DNA of 58,381 bases from Marinilabiliaceae bacterium (GTDB taxonomy: Bacteria > Bacteroidota > Bacteroidia > Bacteroidales > Marinilabiliaceae), in assembly GCA_021443545.1 (NCBI GenBank), contig JABUTU010000001.1:1-58381 (forward strand). The letters run 5' to 3'. A program made the translations under genes and the position numbers. Of the stretch, positions 43,893 to 52,356 are shown one piece after another. The notes beneath the pieces are model-generated. The model did no database searches. It was not told the DNA's origin and was given only the letters and a program-made list of their open reading frames with translations. Each line of letters opens with the position of its first letter. Position 1 is the first letter of the stretch.

Positions 43893-44525
43893 ATGTCACT
43901 ACCAAATGAAAACAAACTCATTATGTCGGAATGCCGACGTGAATTTGAGGAACTTCTCAGGTCCACTGGACGAGAAAACATTGAATATGTGATAGAAGAC
44001 ATTGCAGAATTAGGTTTTTTTGAAGCACCAGCATCTACTAAATTTCATCTTAATGAAGAGGGCGGTCTATGCCAGCATTCTCTTAATGTATGCAGAATCG
44101 CCCTGCGACTACGCGAGCAGATGATTGATATGATGCCCGACATGGAAGAACGACTCAGTCGCGACAGTGTCATCATAGCTTCATTGCTTCACGATGTATG
44201 CAAATCTGACATATACAAACCAACGATACTAAAGAAGAAAAACGACTTAGGCACATGGGAAGATGTTCCTGGTTACACTGTTGACTACAATAATTTTCCC
44301 GTAGGGCATGGCGAAAAAAGCGTCATTGTCATACTCCGATGTGGCTTCGACTTAACAAACGATGAGATTCTCGCCATCAGATGGCATATGACAGCCTGGG
44401 ACCTGCCTTTTCAGAGTGCCGATATCAAAAGTAACCTCAATACAGCCCGCGAGAACTGTCCTTTGCTTTGTTTGATACAATCTGCCGACTCACTTGCTGC
44501 TGGCATAATTGAGATAAAGAGTTAA
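43893..44525 (+). CDS. HD-domain phosphohydrolase-like protein
   Basis: Start at 43893 (MSLPNENKLIMSECRREF) is downstream of the promoter; the earlier frame start at 43803 lies within it. The 210-aa protein has an HD domain with QHSLNVCRIA (His), ASLLHDVCKSD (His-Asp) and IRWHMTAWD; the GHGEKSV segment is also present. Similar proteins are annotated as HD hydrolases with unknown nucleotide substrates. The gene is first in a four-gene operon and ends three bases before the glucosaminidase start. Confidence 0.78.
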   Translation: MSLPNENKLIMSECRREFEELLRSTGRENIEYVIEDIAELGFFEAPASTKFHLNEEGGLCQHSLNVCRIALRLREQMIDMMPDMEERLSRDSVIIASLLHDVCKSDIYKPTILKKKNDLGTWEDVPGYTVDYNNFPVGHGEKSVIVILRCGFDLTNDEILAIRWHMTAWDLPFQSADIKSNLNTARENCPLLCLIQSADSLAAGIIEIKS

Positions 44526-44528
44526 CAA

Positions 44529-45506
44529 ATGCGATTGCACATATACATAATACTATTCCTTCTGCTCTCCATTCCCGCAATGGCTCAAAGTCGTATGAGT
44601 CGTACTGACTATGTTGACAAGTTCAAGAAATGGGCTATTCGAGAGATGGAGGCAAGTGGCATACCAGCAAGCATAACCATAGCTCAGGGCATTCTTGAGA
44701 GCGATTGTGGCAATAGTGAACTTGCCACAGAGGCAAACAACCATTTTGGCATAAAATGTCATTCTGACTGGACAGGTGAGACTATGCATCACGATGATGA
44801 CAAAGATGACGAGTGCTTTAGAAAATATGATAATGCCGAGGATTCATTCCGCGACCACACCCAATTCCTCGTCACTAAAAGTCGCTATAAAGGCCTCTTT
44901 GAACTTAGTTCAACCGATTACAAAGCATGGGCAACAGGACTAAAAGCTGCAGGGTACGCTACAGACCCCTCCTATGCCAGCAATCTGATTGTCATCATTG
45001 AGGACCTCAAGTTATACGAATTGGACTACGACATCAAGCAAGGCAAGCGCAACGACAAAGAAGAAGATGTTCAAACGGCAGAACAACGCAAAAATACGAC
45101 TCCAGTTGACGATAAGAAACCCGTCATAAAGAGTTCTTCATATGCTTTTGAGATAAATCCCCTCAAAAAACATAAGACTTCATATAATAATGGGATACGA
45201 TATATAGAATTGGACGATAGCGATTCAATGGAGCGCATTGCCGCGGAGTTTCATCTGCTCGTAAGCGACTTGCTTTCCTTCAACGACCTAGATGGAACAG
45301 AGAACATCACCAACATGAAGTATCTCTACCTTACAACAAAACGCAACAGGGCACACCGGGATTGTCCCAGCCACATCGTCAGGGCTGGCGATACACCATG
45401 GATTATCTCACAGAAATACGGCATCAAGTTGAAAAAACTTTGCAGTAAGAATGGAATATCACCAGATGAGAAACTAAATATAGGCAGTGTAATCCGACTC
45501 CGATGA
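44529..45506 (+). CDS. Exported N-acetylglucosaminidase with LysM domain
   Basis: This cell-wall hydrolase has a signal peptide (MRLHIYIILFLLLSIPAMAQ), a glucosaminidase domain of the FlgJ/GH73 type and C-terminal LysM repeats. The catalytic Glu is E57 in IAQGILESDCGNS; ANNHFGIKC and YDNAEDSFRDH follow as expected. The 325-aa chain ends with two LysM-like segments (about residues 225-325), which bind peptidoglycan. Its stop overlaps the lipid-kinase gene (ATGA). Confidence 0.9.
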   Translation: MRLHIYIILFLLLSIPAMAQSRMSRTDYVDKFKKWAIREMEASGIPASITIAQGILESDCGNSELATEANNHFGIKCHSDWTGETMHHDDDKDDECFRKYDNAEDSFRDHTQFLVTKSRYKGLFELSSTDYKAWATGLKAAGYATDPSYASNLIVIIEDLKLYELDYDIKQGKRNDKEEDVQTAEQRKNTTPVDDKKPVIKSSSYAFEINPLKKHKTSYNNGIRYIELDDSDSMERIAAEFHLLVSDLLSFNDLDGTENITNMKYLYLTTKRNRAHRDCPSHIVRAGDTPWIISQKYGIKLKKLCSKNGISPDEKLNIGSVIRLR

Positions 45507-46531
45507 AAAAAATAGTCTACATCATAAATCCCAATTCAGGAGTCGGCAAGAAGCGTTCTATAGCTAAAGAGATTCGCCAGCTATGGAAAGAGAATGGCAA
45601 GAGCGACAGCAAGATTGAGATTGTCTATACAGCTCATAGAGGTCATGCCCGCGAGTTAGCTGAAAGCTACCGCAACAAAGTCGACATCATTGTGGCAGTA
45701 GGTGGTGATGGAACAGTGAATGAGATAGGGACAGGGCTGATCAACTCGTCAACGGCACTTGGAATCATTCCTGCTGGTTCAGGCAACGGACTTGCACGGG
45801 AGCTCGACATACCATTGCGAATAACAAATGCTATTGAGATAATCAACGAGGCAAACATCCGCACCATCGACGTAATGAAAATACAGGACCACTATTCGCT
45901 CAACGTTGCAGGAATCGGTTTTGATGCGTTCATTAGCCACAAGTTTGCGAAAGTCAAGGTAAGAGGTCCATTACAATATATGAATCTCATAGCCAAGGAG
46001 TATCCACGTTACAAGGCCAAAGAGTATGTAATGAACATCGACGAACACCTATACATGAGAAAGGCTTTCCTCGTCAGTTTTGCCAACTCATCACAATGGG
46101 GCAACAACATCCGTATTGCTCCAAATGCTCTGATTGACGATGGTTTGATTGATGTATGCGTGGTCAAAGAGTTCCCAAATTACGCCATTCCATCGCTACT
46201 CATATCACTCTTTAATCAGTCGATTGAACAAAACAAATACGATGAGATTATCCGTGCCAAATCAATCGAGATAAACAATGACACAACGCTTCTTGGACAT
46301 GTTGATGGAGAACCTATCACCATTGAACCTAATGCTAAGGTAGAGATAATACCACAAGCCCTCAAGATTGTTGTTCCATCTCCAGAATATTTTCAATCAA
46401 TACGCTTCAATCCAAACGAGTTACCTCAAGTCTTGACAGATACAGCTGACGTCATAACAGGCACTCTCACGGATACGGCAGGCGTCATTAAGGACAAAAT
46501 ACAAAAGTTAATCAATCCTCAGGATAAATGA
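45503..46531 (+). CDS. Diacylglycerol/lipid kinase (DgkB/YegS family)
   Basis: The 342-aa protein belongs to the DAGK catalytic family, which phosphorylates diacylglycerol or related lipids. It opens KKIVYIINPNSGVGKKRS and has VAVGGDGTVNEI and LGIIPAGSGNGLAREL (nucleotide-binding GGDGT and PxGTGND-like motifs, here PAGSGNG). C-terminal VDGEPI is also typical. The final 30 residues show two short TDTADVITG-like repeats of uncertain role. It overlaps both neighbours by ATGA. Confidence 0.88.
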   Translation: MKKIVYIINPNSGVGKKRSIAKEIRQLWKENGKSDSKIEIVYTAHRGHARELAESYRNKVDIIVAVGGDGTVNEIGTGLINSSTALGIIPAGSGNGLARELDIPLRITNAIEIINEANIRTIDVMKIQDHYSLNVAGIGFDAFISHKFAKVKVRGPLQYMNLIAKEYPRYKAKEYVMNIDEHLYMRKAFLVSFANSSQWGNNIRIAPNALIDDGLIDVCVVKEFPNYAIPSLLISLFNQSIEQNKYDEIIRAKSIEINNDTTLLGHVDGEPITIEPNAKVEIIPQALKIVVPSPEYFQSIRFNPNELPQVLTDTADVITGTLTDTAGVIKDKIQKLINPQDK

Positions 46532-47871
46532 GACACAAAGGGTCACTTCACGAAAAGTTATTCAATCTCACCTGGCCAATTTTCATTGAAACATCCCTAA
46601 TCATGCTACTCGGCATGGGAGATATCTTTATGCTGGGAACATACGACGACAATGCAGTTGCAGCAGTTGGTGTTGTCAACCAAATGCTAAATATGGTCTT
46701 TCTGCTGTTTGGAGTTGTCACAACGGGAACGAGCGTGCTGTGCGCTCGTTATTTAGGAATGCGGCAACATTCATCTGTGCGTCAGGTTGTAGGTGTCTCA
46801 ATCCTCTTCAACCTGCTTTTTTCAGGCACGATAAGCTTCTTTTTGGGCTTCTATGCAAGGGAGATTGTTGGCATTATGGACCTTCGGGAAGGAGTTTGCG
46901 AATATGCAGTCGATTACATGACCTGGGTAGGCTCTTTTGCATGGTTACAAGCAATCTCTCTCACCATTTCAGCTATTCTGCGCAGCTTGCAACGCCCGAA
47001 ATTTCCTATGATTGCTATACTCAGTGTCAATATTGTCAATATAATAGGTAATTATTTTCTCATCTTCGGCAATGGCCCCTTCGAGCCATTAGGAGTCACG
47101 GGCGCTGCATTTAGCACAGTATTCTCTCGTTTGGTATCAGTGTTAATTGTCATCACAGCTCTCAAACGCATCGTTCTTCCAGACTTGTCAATCAACGATA
47201 TAATACCTTTTCGTTGGAATCGGCTTAAAGAGCTACTACAGATAGGTCTGCCTGGAGCTGGCGAAATGCTCTCCTACTCACTATCGCAAGTGACTGTAAC
47301 CTATTTCATCAACATCATAAGCAATGAAGCCCTCATTGCCCGCACCTACGTGGTCAATATCGTAATGATTGCCTATCTGTTTGCCTATGCTGTTGCTCAA
47401 AGCTGTAGCATACTTGTCGGCTTCTACATAGGCGAAGGACATACTCTTGCTGCTCATCGACTCATGCTACACTGCTCACGCAGAGGTATTCAAGTCAGCC
47501 TCTCTCTCGGACTAATAATAGCACTCATAATAGGTCCTCTCATGGGGCTCTTCACTCAAGACTCAATGGTTCTTGCAATGGCAGCTATTGTGGTGTGGAT
47601 TGATGTTATATTAGAAATAGGCAGAGCATTGAATATGATTGTAATAGCAGCACTTAGAGCTGCTGGCGACTACATCTTCCCTGTTGCATTTGGAGCATTG
47701 AGCGTCTGGGGTATTGCTACTGGCATGTCTTGGGTTCTTGGTATTACATGGGGTCTTGGCCTGACAGGGGTTTGGATTGCCTTCGCTGCAGATGAGAATA
47801 TTCGCGGGTGGATTATGCTACACAGATGGAACAGAAAATTCCACACTGGAGAATTACGGCTGAAAACATAA
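46528..47871 (+). CDS. MATE-family efflux transporter
   Basis: The 447-aa integral membrane protein has about 12 hydrophobic segments and MATE-type features, including LTWPIFIETSLIMLLGMGDIF at the N-terminus and the internally repeated GLPGAGEMLSYSLSQ of the second half. The transported compounds (drugs or metabolic by-products) cannot be told from sequence. It is the last gene of the operon and overlaps the lipid kinase by ATGA. The gap to 48075 holds a promoter motif. Confidence 0.9.
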   Translation: MRHKGSLHEKLFNLTWPIFIETSLIMLLGMGDIFMLGTYDDNAVAAVGVVNQMLNMVFLLFGVVTTGTSVLCARYLGMRQHSSVRQVVGVSILFNLLFSGTISFFLGFYAREIVGIMDLREGVCEYAVDYMTWVGSFAWLQAISLTISAILRSLQRPKFPMIAILSVNIVNIIGNYFLIFGNGPFEPLGVTGAAFSTVFSRLVSVLIVITALKRIVLPDLSINDIIPFRWNRLKELLQIGLPGAGEMLSYSLSQVTVTYFINIISNEALIARTYVVNIVMIAYLFAYAVAQSCSILVGFYIGEGHTLAAHRLMLHCSRRGIQVSLSLGLIIALIIGPLMGLFTQDSMVLAMAAIVVWIDVILEIGRALNMIVIAALRAAGDYIFPVAFGALSVWGIATGMSWVLGITWGLGLTGVWIAFAADENIRGWIMLHRWNRKFHTGELRLKT

Positions 47872-47974
47872 ACGCTCACTTTGGTACAATCACTATCCAT
47901 TTCTCAAAAAAGGAGCAGAACTATATAAGTTGGCGTTTTTTGAGTGTAACAACGAGAATAGAAGAAATATTGAC

Positions 47975-47982
47975 TAACTTTG
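47975..47982 (+). promoter_or_regulatory. Promoter -7 element for the DUF6452-hemD unit
   Basis: TAACTTTG lies 93 bases before ATG 48075. The rest of the 203-base gap (47872-48074) shows no gene or clear structure. Confidence 0.55.
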
Positions 47983-48074
47983 TCACGCCAAGATAGTGTT
48001 TCCGCTATTGTTCGACCAATTTAGGCATGGCATTAGGCATTCCATGACAACATACCCAAAAAATTAGTCAAAAG

Positions 48075-48530
48075 ATGAGACTCGCAATAGCACTGACAAT
48101 ATTATTAATCGGATTCATCGCATGCAACGGAGAAGACGACCAGCTACTCTCTTACCAGAATACTGTTCAAGTCGGGCTATACTCTATGCACACCCACAAC
48201 GACACAACGCTCACTGAGATAAAAATATGGGGCATTGGCAGAGAAGACTCACTTCTATACGACATCCCCTCTGCATCATCACTATACATGAATCTGAATA
48301 TGAATCAAGACACAACTGCATTCGTCTTTTGTACTCAGACACTACAAGACGAAATATCGTTCTCATACACCAGATCCATAGAACCAGTAAGTGGAGCAGG
48401 AGGCATCACGATGGAGATGAACCTGAACCAAGTCAAACATACTCAAGTCTTCATTGATTCTGTCGCAATAAAACACAGAGCCATTAAGTACAACGAGAAT
48501 ATTGAAAACATCCAGATATTCGTATACTGA
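48075..48530 (+). CDS. DUF6452 lipoprotein
   Basis: The 151-aa protein has a lipoprotein signal (ALTILLIGFIAC) and a beta-rich domain matching DUF6452 by length and pattern (SYTRSIEPVSGAGG near residue 96, ending VFIDSVAIKHRAIKYNENIE). It is normally encoded just before a DUF6048 gene in Bacteroidetes, as here. Function is unknown. Confidence 0.8.
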   Translation: MRLAIALTILLIGFIACNGEDDQLLSYQNTVQVGLYSMHTHNDTTLTEIKIWGIGREDSLLYDIPSASSLYMNLNMNQDTTAFVFCTQTLQDEISFSYTRSIEPVSGAGGITMEMNLNQVKHTQVFIDSVAIKHRAIKYNENIENIQIFVY

Positions 48531-48531
48531 T

Positions 48532-49338
48532 TTGAAAAGTCGTGGCATAATATTATCCATTTTGATGTTGACCCTTGCGACACTCCTCTGCCCTGCTCAG
48601 AGTCAGTTCGGCTCAGGCGCAATAGGTTCACTGACAAACAAAAATAATGGTGGCAGACAATCTGGCACCACAACAGATGACGATGAAGATGTAAAACCAC
48701 AACCCGTTGTCATCATAATCAAAGACCAAGGTCTATCATTCGGGTTTGACGTGGCTCCAATAATAATGAGATTCATAAACAAGGAGCAAACTGGACTTGC
48801 TTTTAATGCGAGATATGGCTTTGCCAAACGTTGGTGGGCTGGAGCTGAAGCTGGTTATGAAAACGTCAAATACGACAAACAGGACTACTCATACGAGAGT
48901 AATGGTATGTTTTTACGCATAGGAGCCGACTATGACATATTCATGTCAAGGGATTATCCTACCAACAATAACATTCTTATAGGTGCACGTTATGGTTATG
49001 CATGGCAGAACCACGAAAGCAGTAATTTCGAAATATTGGATACCTATTGGGGATCATACAAAGGTTCTGTAAAAAAAACACCAGTAAATAGCCATTGGCT
49101 CGAAGCACTATTCGGATTAAGATGCGAAATGCTACCCAACATATATATGGCATGGAGTTTTAGATGCAAGGTCAGACTAACCTCGACCCACAGCGACGAA
49201 ATGAATCCATACGCAATAGCTGGTCTTGGCAAATACGATAGTCGCGTAGCTTTGGGATTCACATATACATTCGAATTCCAGATTCCAACCAACAGAAAAA
49301 GCAAGAAAAGTATAATCTCTAATCCTGACATCCAATGA
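48532..49338 (+). CDS. DUF6048 outer-membrane-type protein
   Basis: I favour the TTG at 48532, two bases after the DUF6452 stop, because it gives a compact signal peptide (MKSRGIILSILMLTLATLLC, cleavage near PAQS); ATG 48502, overlapping the previous gene, is the alternative. The body is rich in alternating beta-strand residues (FNARYGFAKRWWAGAEAGYE, ILIGARYGYAWQN, VALGFTYTFEFQIP) and ends in a basic tail, consistent with an eight- to ten-strand outer-membrane barrel. The DUF6452-DUF6048 pair is conserved. Function is unknown. Confidence 0.78.
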   Translation: MKSRGIILSILMLTLATLLCPAQSQFGSGAIGSLTNKNNGGRQSGTTTDDDEDVKPQPVVIIIKDQGLSFGFDVAPIIMRFINKEQTGLAFNARYGFAKRWWAGAEAGYENVKYDKQDYSYESNGMFLRIGADYDIFMSRDYPTNNNILIGARYGYAWQNHESSNFEILDTYWGSYKGSVKKTPVNSHWLEALFGLRCEMLPNIYMAWSFRCKVRLTSTHSDEMNPYAIAGLGKYDSRVALGFTYTFEFQIPTNRKSKKSIISNPDIQ

Positions 49339-49880
49339 ACGTAACAGTATTTTGTGCATCCAGCGATACTATCCCTCGCCACTACATAATAGAAGCTCAA
49401 GAGATGGCAGGACTTCTCTCAGAGTATGGTCATACTCTCGTCTATGGCGGTGGTTCAACTGGAATAATGGGTATCATGGCTGATATTATGCTGGCTAACA
49501 GAGCCAAAGTCAAGGGCGTTATTCCCCGATTCATGGTTGAGGTCGAATGGCAACATAAAAGAGTCTCCGACATGGAGTTGACCGAGACTATGGAAGAACG
49601 TAAGCAACGACTGATTGAACTCGCCGATGTCATATTAGTTCTTCCTGGTGGTGTCGGAACTCTCGATGAGATGTTTATGGCAATATGCAACTACAAGCTC
49701 AAACTGCATAACAAAGAGATAATCATTCTTAATACAGAGGGTATATATACACCTATTCAAGAATTGCTACTGAGAATGGACGAAGAGCATTTTCTATCAC
49801 CATCAGGTCTTCAAGGCATCAGTTTCGTCAAGACTCCTGCAGAAGTTATAGAAGTAATAAAACAAATAAGACGTAAATGA
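49335..49880 (+). CDS. LOG-family protein (TIGR00730)
   Basis: The 181-aa Rossmann-fold protein has GGGSTGIMG and PGGVGTLDEMF (PGGxGTxxE), the signature of LOG/lysine-decarboxylase-like phosphoribohydrolases. These release free cytokinin-type bases or hydrolyse AMP-type nucleotides; the bacterial substrate is uncertain. It overlaps the DUF6048 gene by four bases and precedes DUF4271 by four. Confidence 0.9.
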   Translation: MNVTVFCASSDTIPRHYIIEAQEMAGLLSEYGHTLVYGGGSTGIMGIMADIMLANRAKVKGVIPRFMVEVEWQHKRVSDMELTETMEERKQRLIELADVILVLPGGVGTLDEMFMAICNYKLKLHNKEIIILNTEGIYTPIQELLLRMDEEHFLSPSGLQGISFVKTPAEVIEVIKQIRRK

Positions 49881-49884
49881 TGTT

Positions 49885-50565
49885 ATGGAAATGACTTTGA
49901 CACCAAGGGGTCAGAATTGTCTGACTGCAGATTCTGAATGGATATTTATAGCTTGTATAATAGCTTCAATATTGTTCGGACTTGTCTATCTATTGTCTCC
50001 AAATTACATCAATCGCATTGTAAGTTACTCTGTGGCACCACATGGAGGGCGTGGTTCAGTCTACGACTCACTCTCTCTTCAATATCGTAATGCTGCTACC
50101 ATTTTGACTATTAATCACTGCTTTCTCTTATCGGTGTTATTATACGAAATACTCATAATACTTGGCATAATACATGAGACAGGATTCTTGAAGTTTATCG
50201 TTATACTATTATACACAACGTTGTATGAGGTTGCAAAATATAGCATACATTGGATGATAGGATACGCCTTCGACGAAGCACAACAGACGACAAACATATT
50301 ACGTCATAAGGAGATTTCATCACACTTGATGACTATAATAATTCTGCCTATCGCACTCTTACTTCCATACATAAGCGAAACGAGTGCTAAAACACTATTA
50401 ATCATCTTATTAGCATCATACATAGTAATATGCATGTGGCGATTCACCCAATTGCTAAAAGAAAATTCATACACTATAGTGTCGATATTTTACATTTTTT
50501 TGTACCTTTGCGCCGTCGAAATCGCGCCTATAATAGTAATTACTAAGACTCTATGGGCAATATAG
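49885..50565 (+). CDS. DUF4271 membrane protein
   Basis: The 226-aa protein has about six hydrophobic segments and matches DUF4271, a Bacteroidetes membrane protein of unknown role typically encoded just before uroporphyrinogen-III synthase. That is the case here: the next gene starts 13 bases later. Confidence 0.82.
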   Translation: MEMTLTPRGQNCLTADSEWIFIACIIASILFGLVYLLSPNYINRIVSYSVAPHGGRGSVYDSLSLQYRNAATILTINHCFLLSVLLYEILIILGIIHETGFLKFIVILLYTTLYEVAKYSIHWMIGYAFDEAQQTTNILRHKEISSHLMTIIILPIALLLPYISETSAKTLLIILLASYIVICMWRFTQLLKENSYTIVSIFYIFLYLCAVEIAPIIVITKTLWAI

Positions 50566-50578
50566 ACAGGACAACAAG

Positions 50579-51334
50579 ATGAAAATCAAGAAGATACTCA
50601 TTTCCCAGCCGGCTCCAGCTCCCGAGAGCAAGTCGCCCTATTTTGACATAGCAGAACAGAATGGCATATCTATGACCTTCCGCCCTTTCATCCACATAGA
50701 AGGCGTTAGTGCAAAGGATTTCCGCAAGCAAAAAGTTGACATTTTATCGCATTCTGCAGTAATTTTTACAAGCAAGACAGCAATCGACCATTTCTTCCGC
50801 CTTTGTGAAGAGATGAGAATCACTGTTCCAGAGACAATGAAATACTTCTGCGTTTCTGAGTCGATATCAGTCTATCTTCAGAAATACACAATATATCGCA
50901 AGAGAAAAGTATTCTTTCCACCTAAGGGAGGTGCATTCAAAGAGATGCTCGATACATGTGTAAAGCGTCATAAAGACGAGAAATTCTTACTCCTATTGAG
51001 TGACATAAGCGGTAAGACAATGCCAGACATGATGGACAAGATGAAACTGACCTATACAAAGGCAGTGTTATACAATACCGTAGCCTCTGATATGACAGAT
51101 ATCAATATTCATGATTTCGATATAGTACTATTCTTCTCTCCTCAAGGCATAGCATCGCTCCAACAGAATTTTCCTGACTTTGAACAGGGCGAACTTAAAA
51201 TCGGAACCTTTGGTCCAACCACAGCAAAGGCTGTCAAGGATGCTGGTCTGCGTCTCGACATTGAGGCACCGACACCAGAGGCCCCATCAATGACTATGGC
51301 TCTCGACCAATACATTAAAAAAAATAAAAAATAA
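50579..51334 (+). CDS. hemD: Uroporphyrinogen-III synthase
   Basis: HemD closes hydroxymethylbilane into uroporphyrinogen III. The 251-aa protein shows the two-domain pattern with AVIFTSKTAIDHFF (about residue 60), SDISGKTMPDMM and VLFFSPQGIASL (about residue 180), ending near IGTFGPTTAKAVKDAGL. HemD is poorly conserved in sequence, so support comes from this pattern and from the DUF4271 neighbour. It closes the operon; a strong terminator follows. No other haem genes are in the window. Confidence 0.88.
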   Translation: MKIKKILISQPAPAPESKSPYFDIAEQNGISMTFRPFIHIEGVSAKDFRKQKVDILSHSAVIFTSKTAIDHFFRLCEEMRITVPETMKYFCVSESISVYLQKYTIYRKRKVFFPPKGGAFKEMLDTCVKRHKDEKFLLLLSDISGKTMPDMMDKMKLTYTKAVLYNTVASDMTDINIHDFDIVLFFSPQGIASLQQNFPDFEQGELKIGTFGPTTAKAVKDAGLRLDIEAPTPEAPSMTMALDQYIKKNKK

Positions 51335-51350
51335 GGCTACATACCCCCTA

Positions 51351-51382
51351 TAAAAGGACGGACAGCAGTGTCCGTCCTTTTA
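51351..51382 (+). terminator. hemD terminator
   Basis: A 14-bp stem (TAAAAGGACGGACA / TGTCCGTCCTTTTA) with a GCAG loop, followed by TTTTAT. Confidence 0.85.
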
Positions 51383-51407
51383 TTTTATCAACAACTTGTT
51401 AAAAAAA

Positions 51408-51438
51408 TTGCTTCATAATTACAAAAGAAGTAATTTTG
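51408..51438 (+). promoter_or_regulatory. Promoter for the Nfn-like pair
   Basis: TTG at 51408-51410 and TAATTTTG at 51431-51438 with a 20-base spacer. Confidence 0.65.
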
Positions 51439-51483
51439 CAAAAAAATTAAACTCAACAGGAATAGCTAAGATCGTTAGATAAC

Positions 51484-52311
51484 ATGAACTTAATTGTAGC
51501 CAAAGAGCATTTTTCGGAAAACGTGGTGAAATTTGTGATAGAAGCACCTCGTATTGCCAAGTCGCGTCGTGCCGGACATTTTGTAATTGTCCGCGTTGGA
51601 GATAATGGCGAACGCATTCCATTGACCATCGCCGGGTCAGATATAGAGAAAGGCACTATCACCCTCGTTGTACAGCAGATTGGTGTATCAACTCGCAAAT
51701 TATGCGCTCTCAACGTAGGCGATTACATCACAGACGTTGTCGGCCCGCTTGGACAAGCAACAAAAATTGAAAAGCAACCAGGCACGGTTCTGTGCTGTGG
51801 AGGAGGTGTTGGTGTAGCGCCACTGCTTCCAATCATACAAGCCCACAAAGCTGTTGGCAATCGTGTTGTAGCCGTTCTTGCTGCACGTACTAAAGATCTT
51901 ATCATCCTTGAGGAAGAGGTTCGCAAGTCAGCTGACGAAGTTGTAATAATGACTGATGATGGTTCCTACGGCAAACAGGGTGTCGTAACAGTCGGCATGG
52001 AAGATGTGATAGCTAAAGAGAATGTTACAGAGGCTGTCATCATTGGTCCTGCAATCATGATGAAGTTTGGAGCTTTGACAACAAAGAAATACAACATTCC
52101 GACAGTTGTCAGCCTCAACACCATAATGGTAGATGGAACAGGTATGTGTGGTGCATGCCGCGTGACTGTTGGAGGAAAGACCAAATTCGTTTGTGTTGAC
52201 GGCCCTGAGTTCGACGCTCATCAGGTCGACTTCGACGAGATGCTAAAACGCATGGGAGGCTTCAAGCCTCAGGAACAAGAGGCGCTCGCTCGCTATAACA
52301 ATCAGAAATAA
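51484..52311 (+). CDS. NfnA-like FAD/[2Fe-2S] subunit (ferredoxin-NADP reductase-like)
   Basis: The 275-aa protein belongs to the sulfide/dihydroorotate-dehydrogenase-like FAD/NAD subunit family. Features are an N-terminal flavin domain (RAGHFVIVRVGDNGERIPLT), an NAD-binding VLCCGGGVGVAPLLP, and C-terminal cysteines in GTGMCGACRV and FVCVDGPEF that hold a [2Fe-2S] cluster. Next to a GltA-like gene it forms the pair seen in NfnAB, an electron-bifurcating NADH-dependent ferredoxin:NADP oxidoreductase (known), or a glutamate-synthase-linked module. Which applies needs experiment; the order here matches Nfn. Confidence 0.85.
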   Translation: MNLIVAKEHFSENVVKFVIEAPRIAKSRRAGHFVIVRVGDNGERIPLTIAGSDIEKGTITLVVQQIGVSTRKLCALNVGDYITDVVGPLGQATKIEKQPGTVLCCGGGVGVAPLLPIIQAHKAVGNRVVAVLAARTKDLIILEEEVRKSADEVVIMTDDGSYGKQGVVTVGMEDVIAKENVTEAVIIGPAIMMKFGALTTKKYNIPTVVSLNTIMVDGTGMCGACRVTVGGKTKFVCVDGPEFDAHQVDFDEMLKRMGGFKPQEQEALARYNNQK

Positions 52312-52356
52312 GAGAGCGCTAAGTGAGTAATTATTAATTGATAACTGAAATTCAAA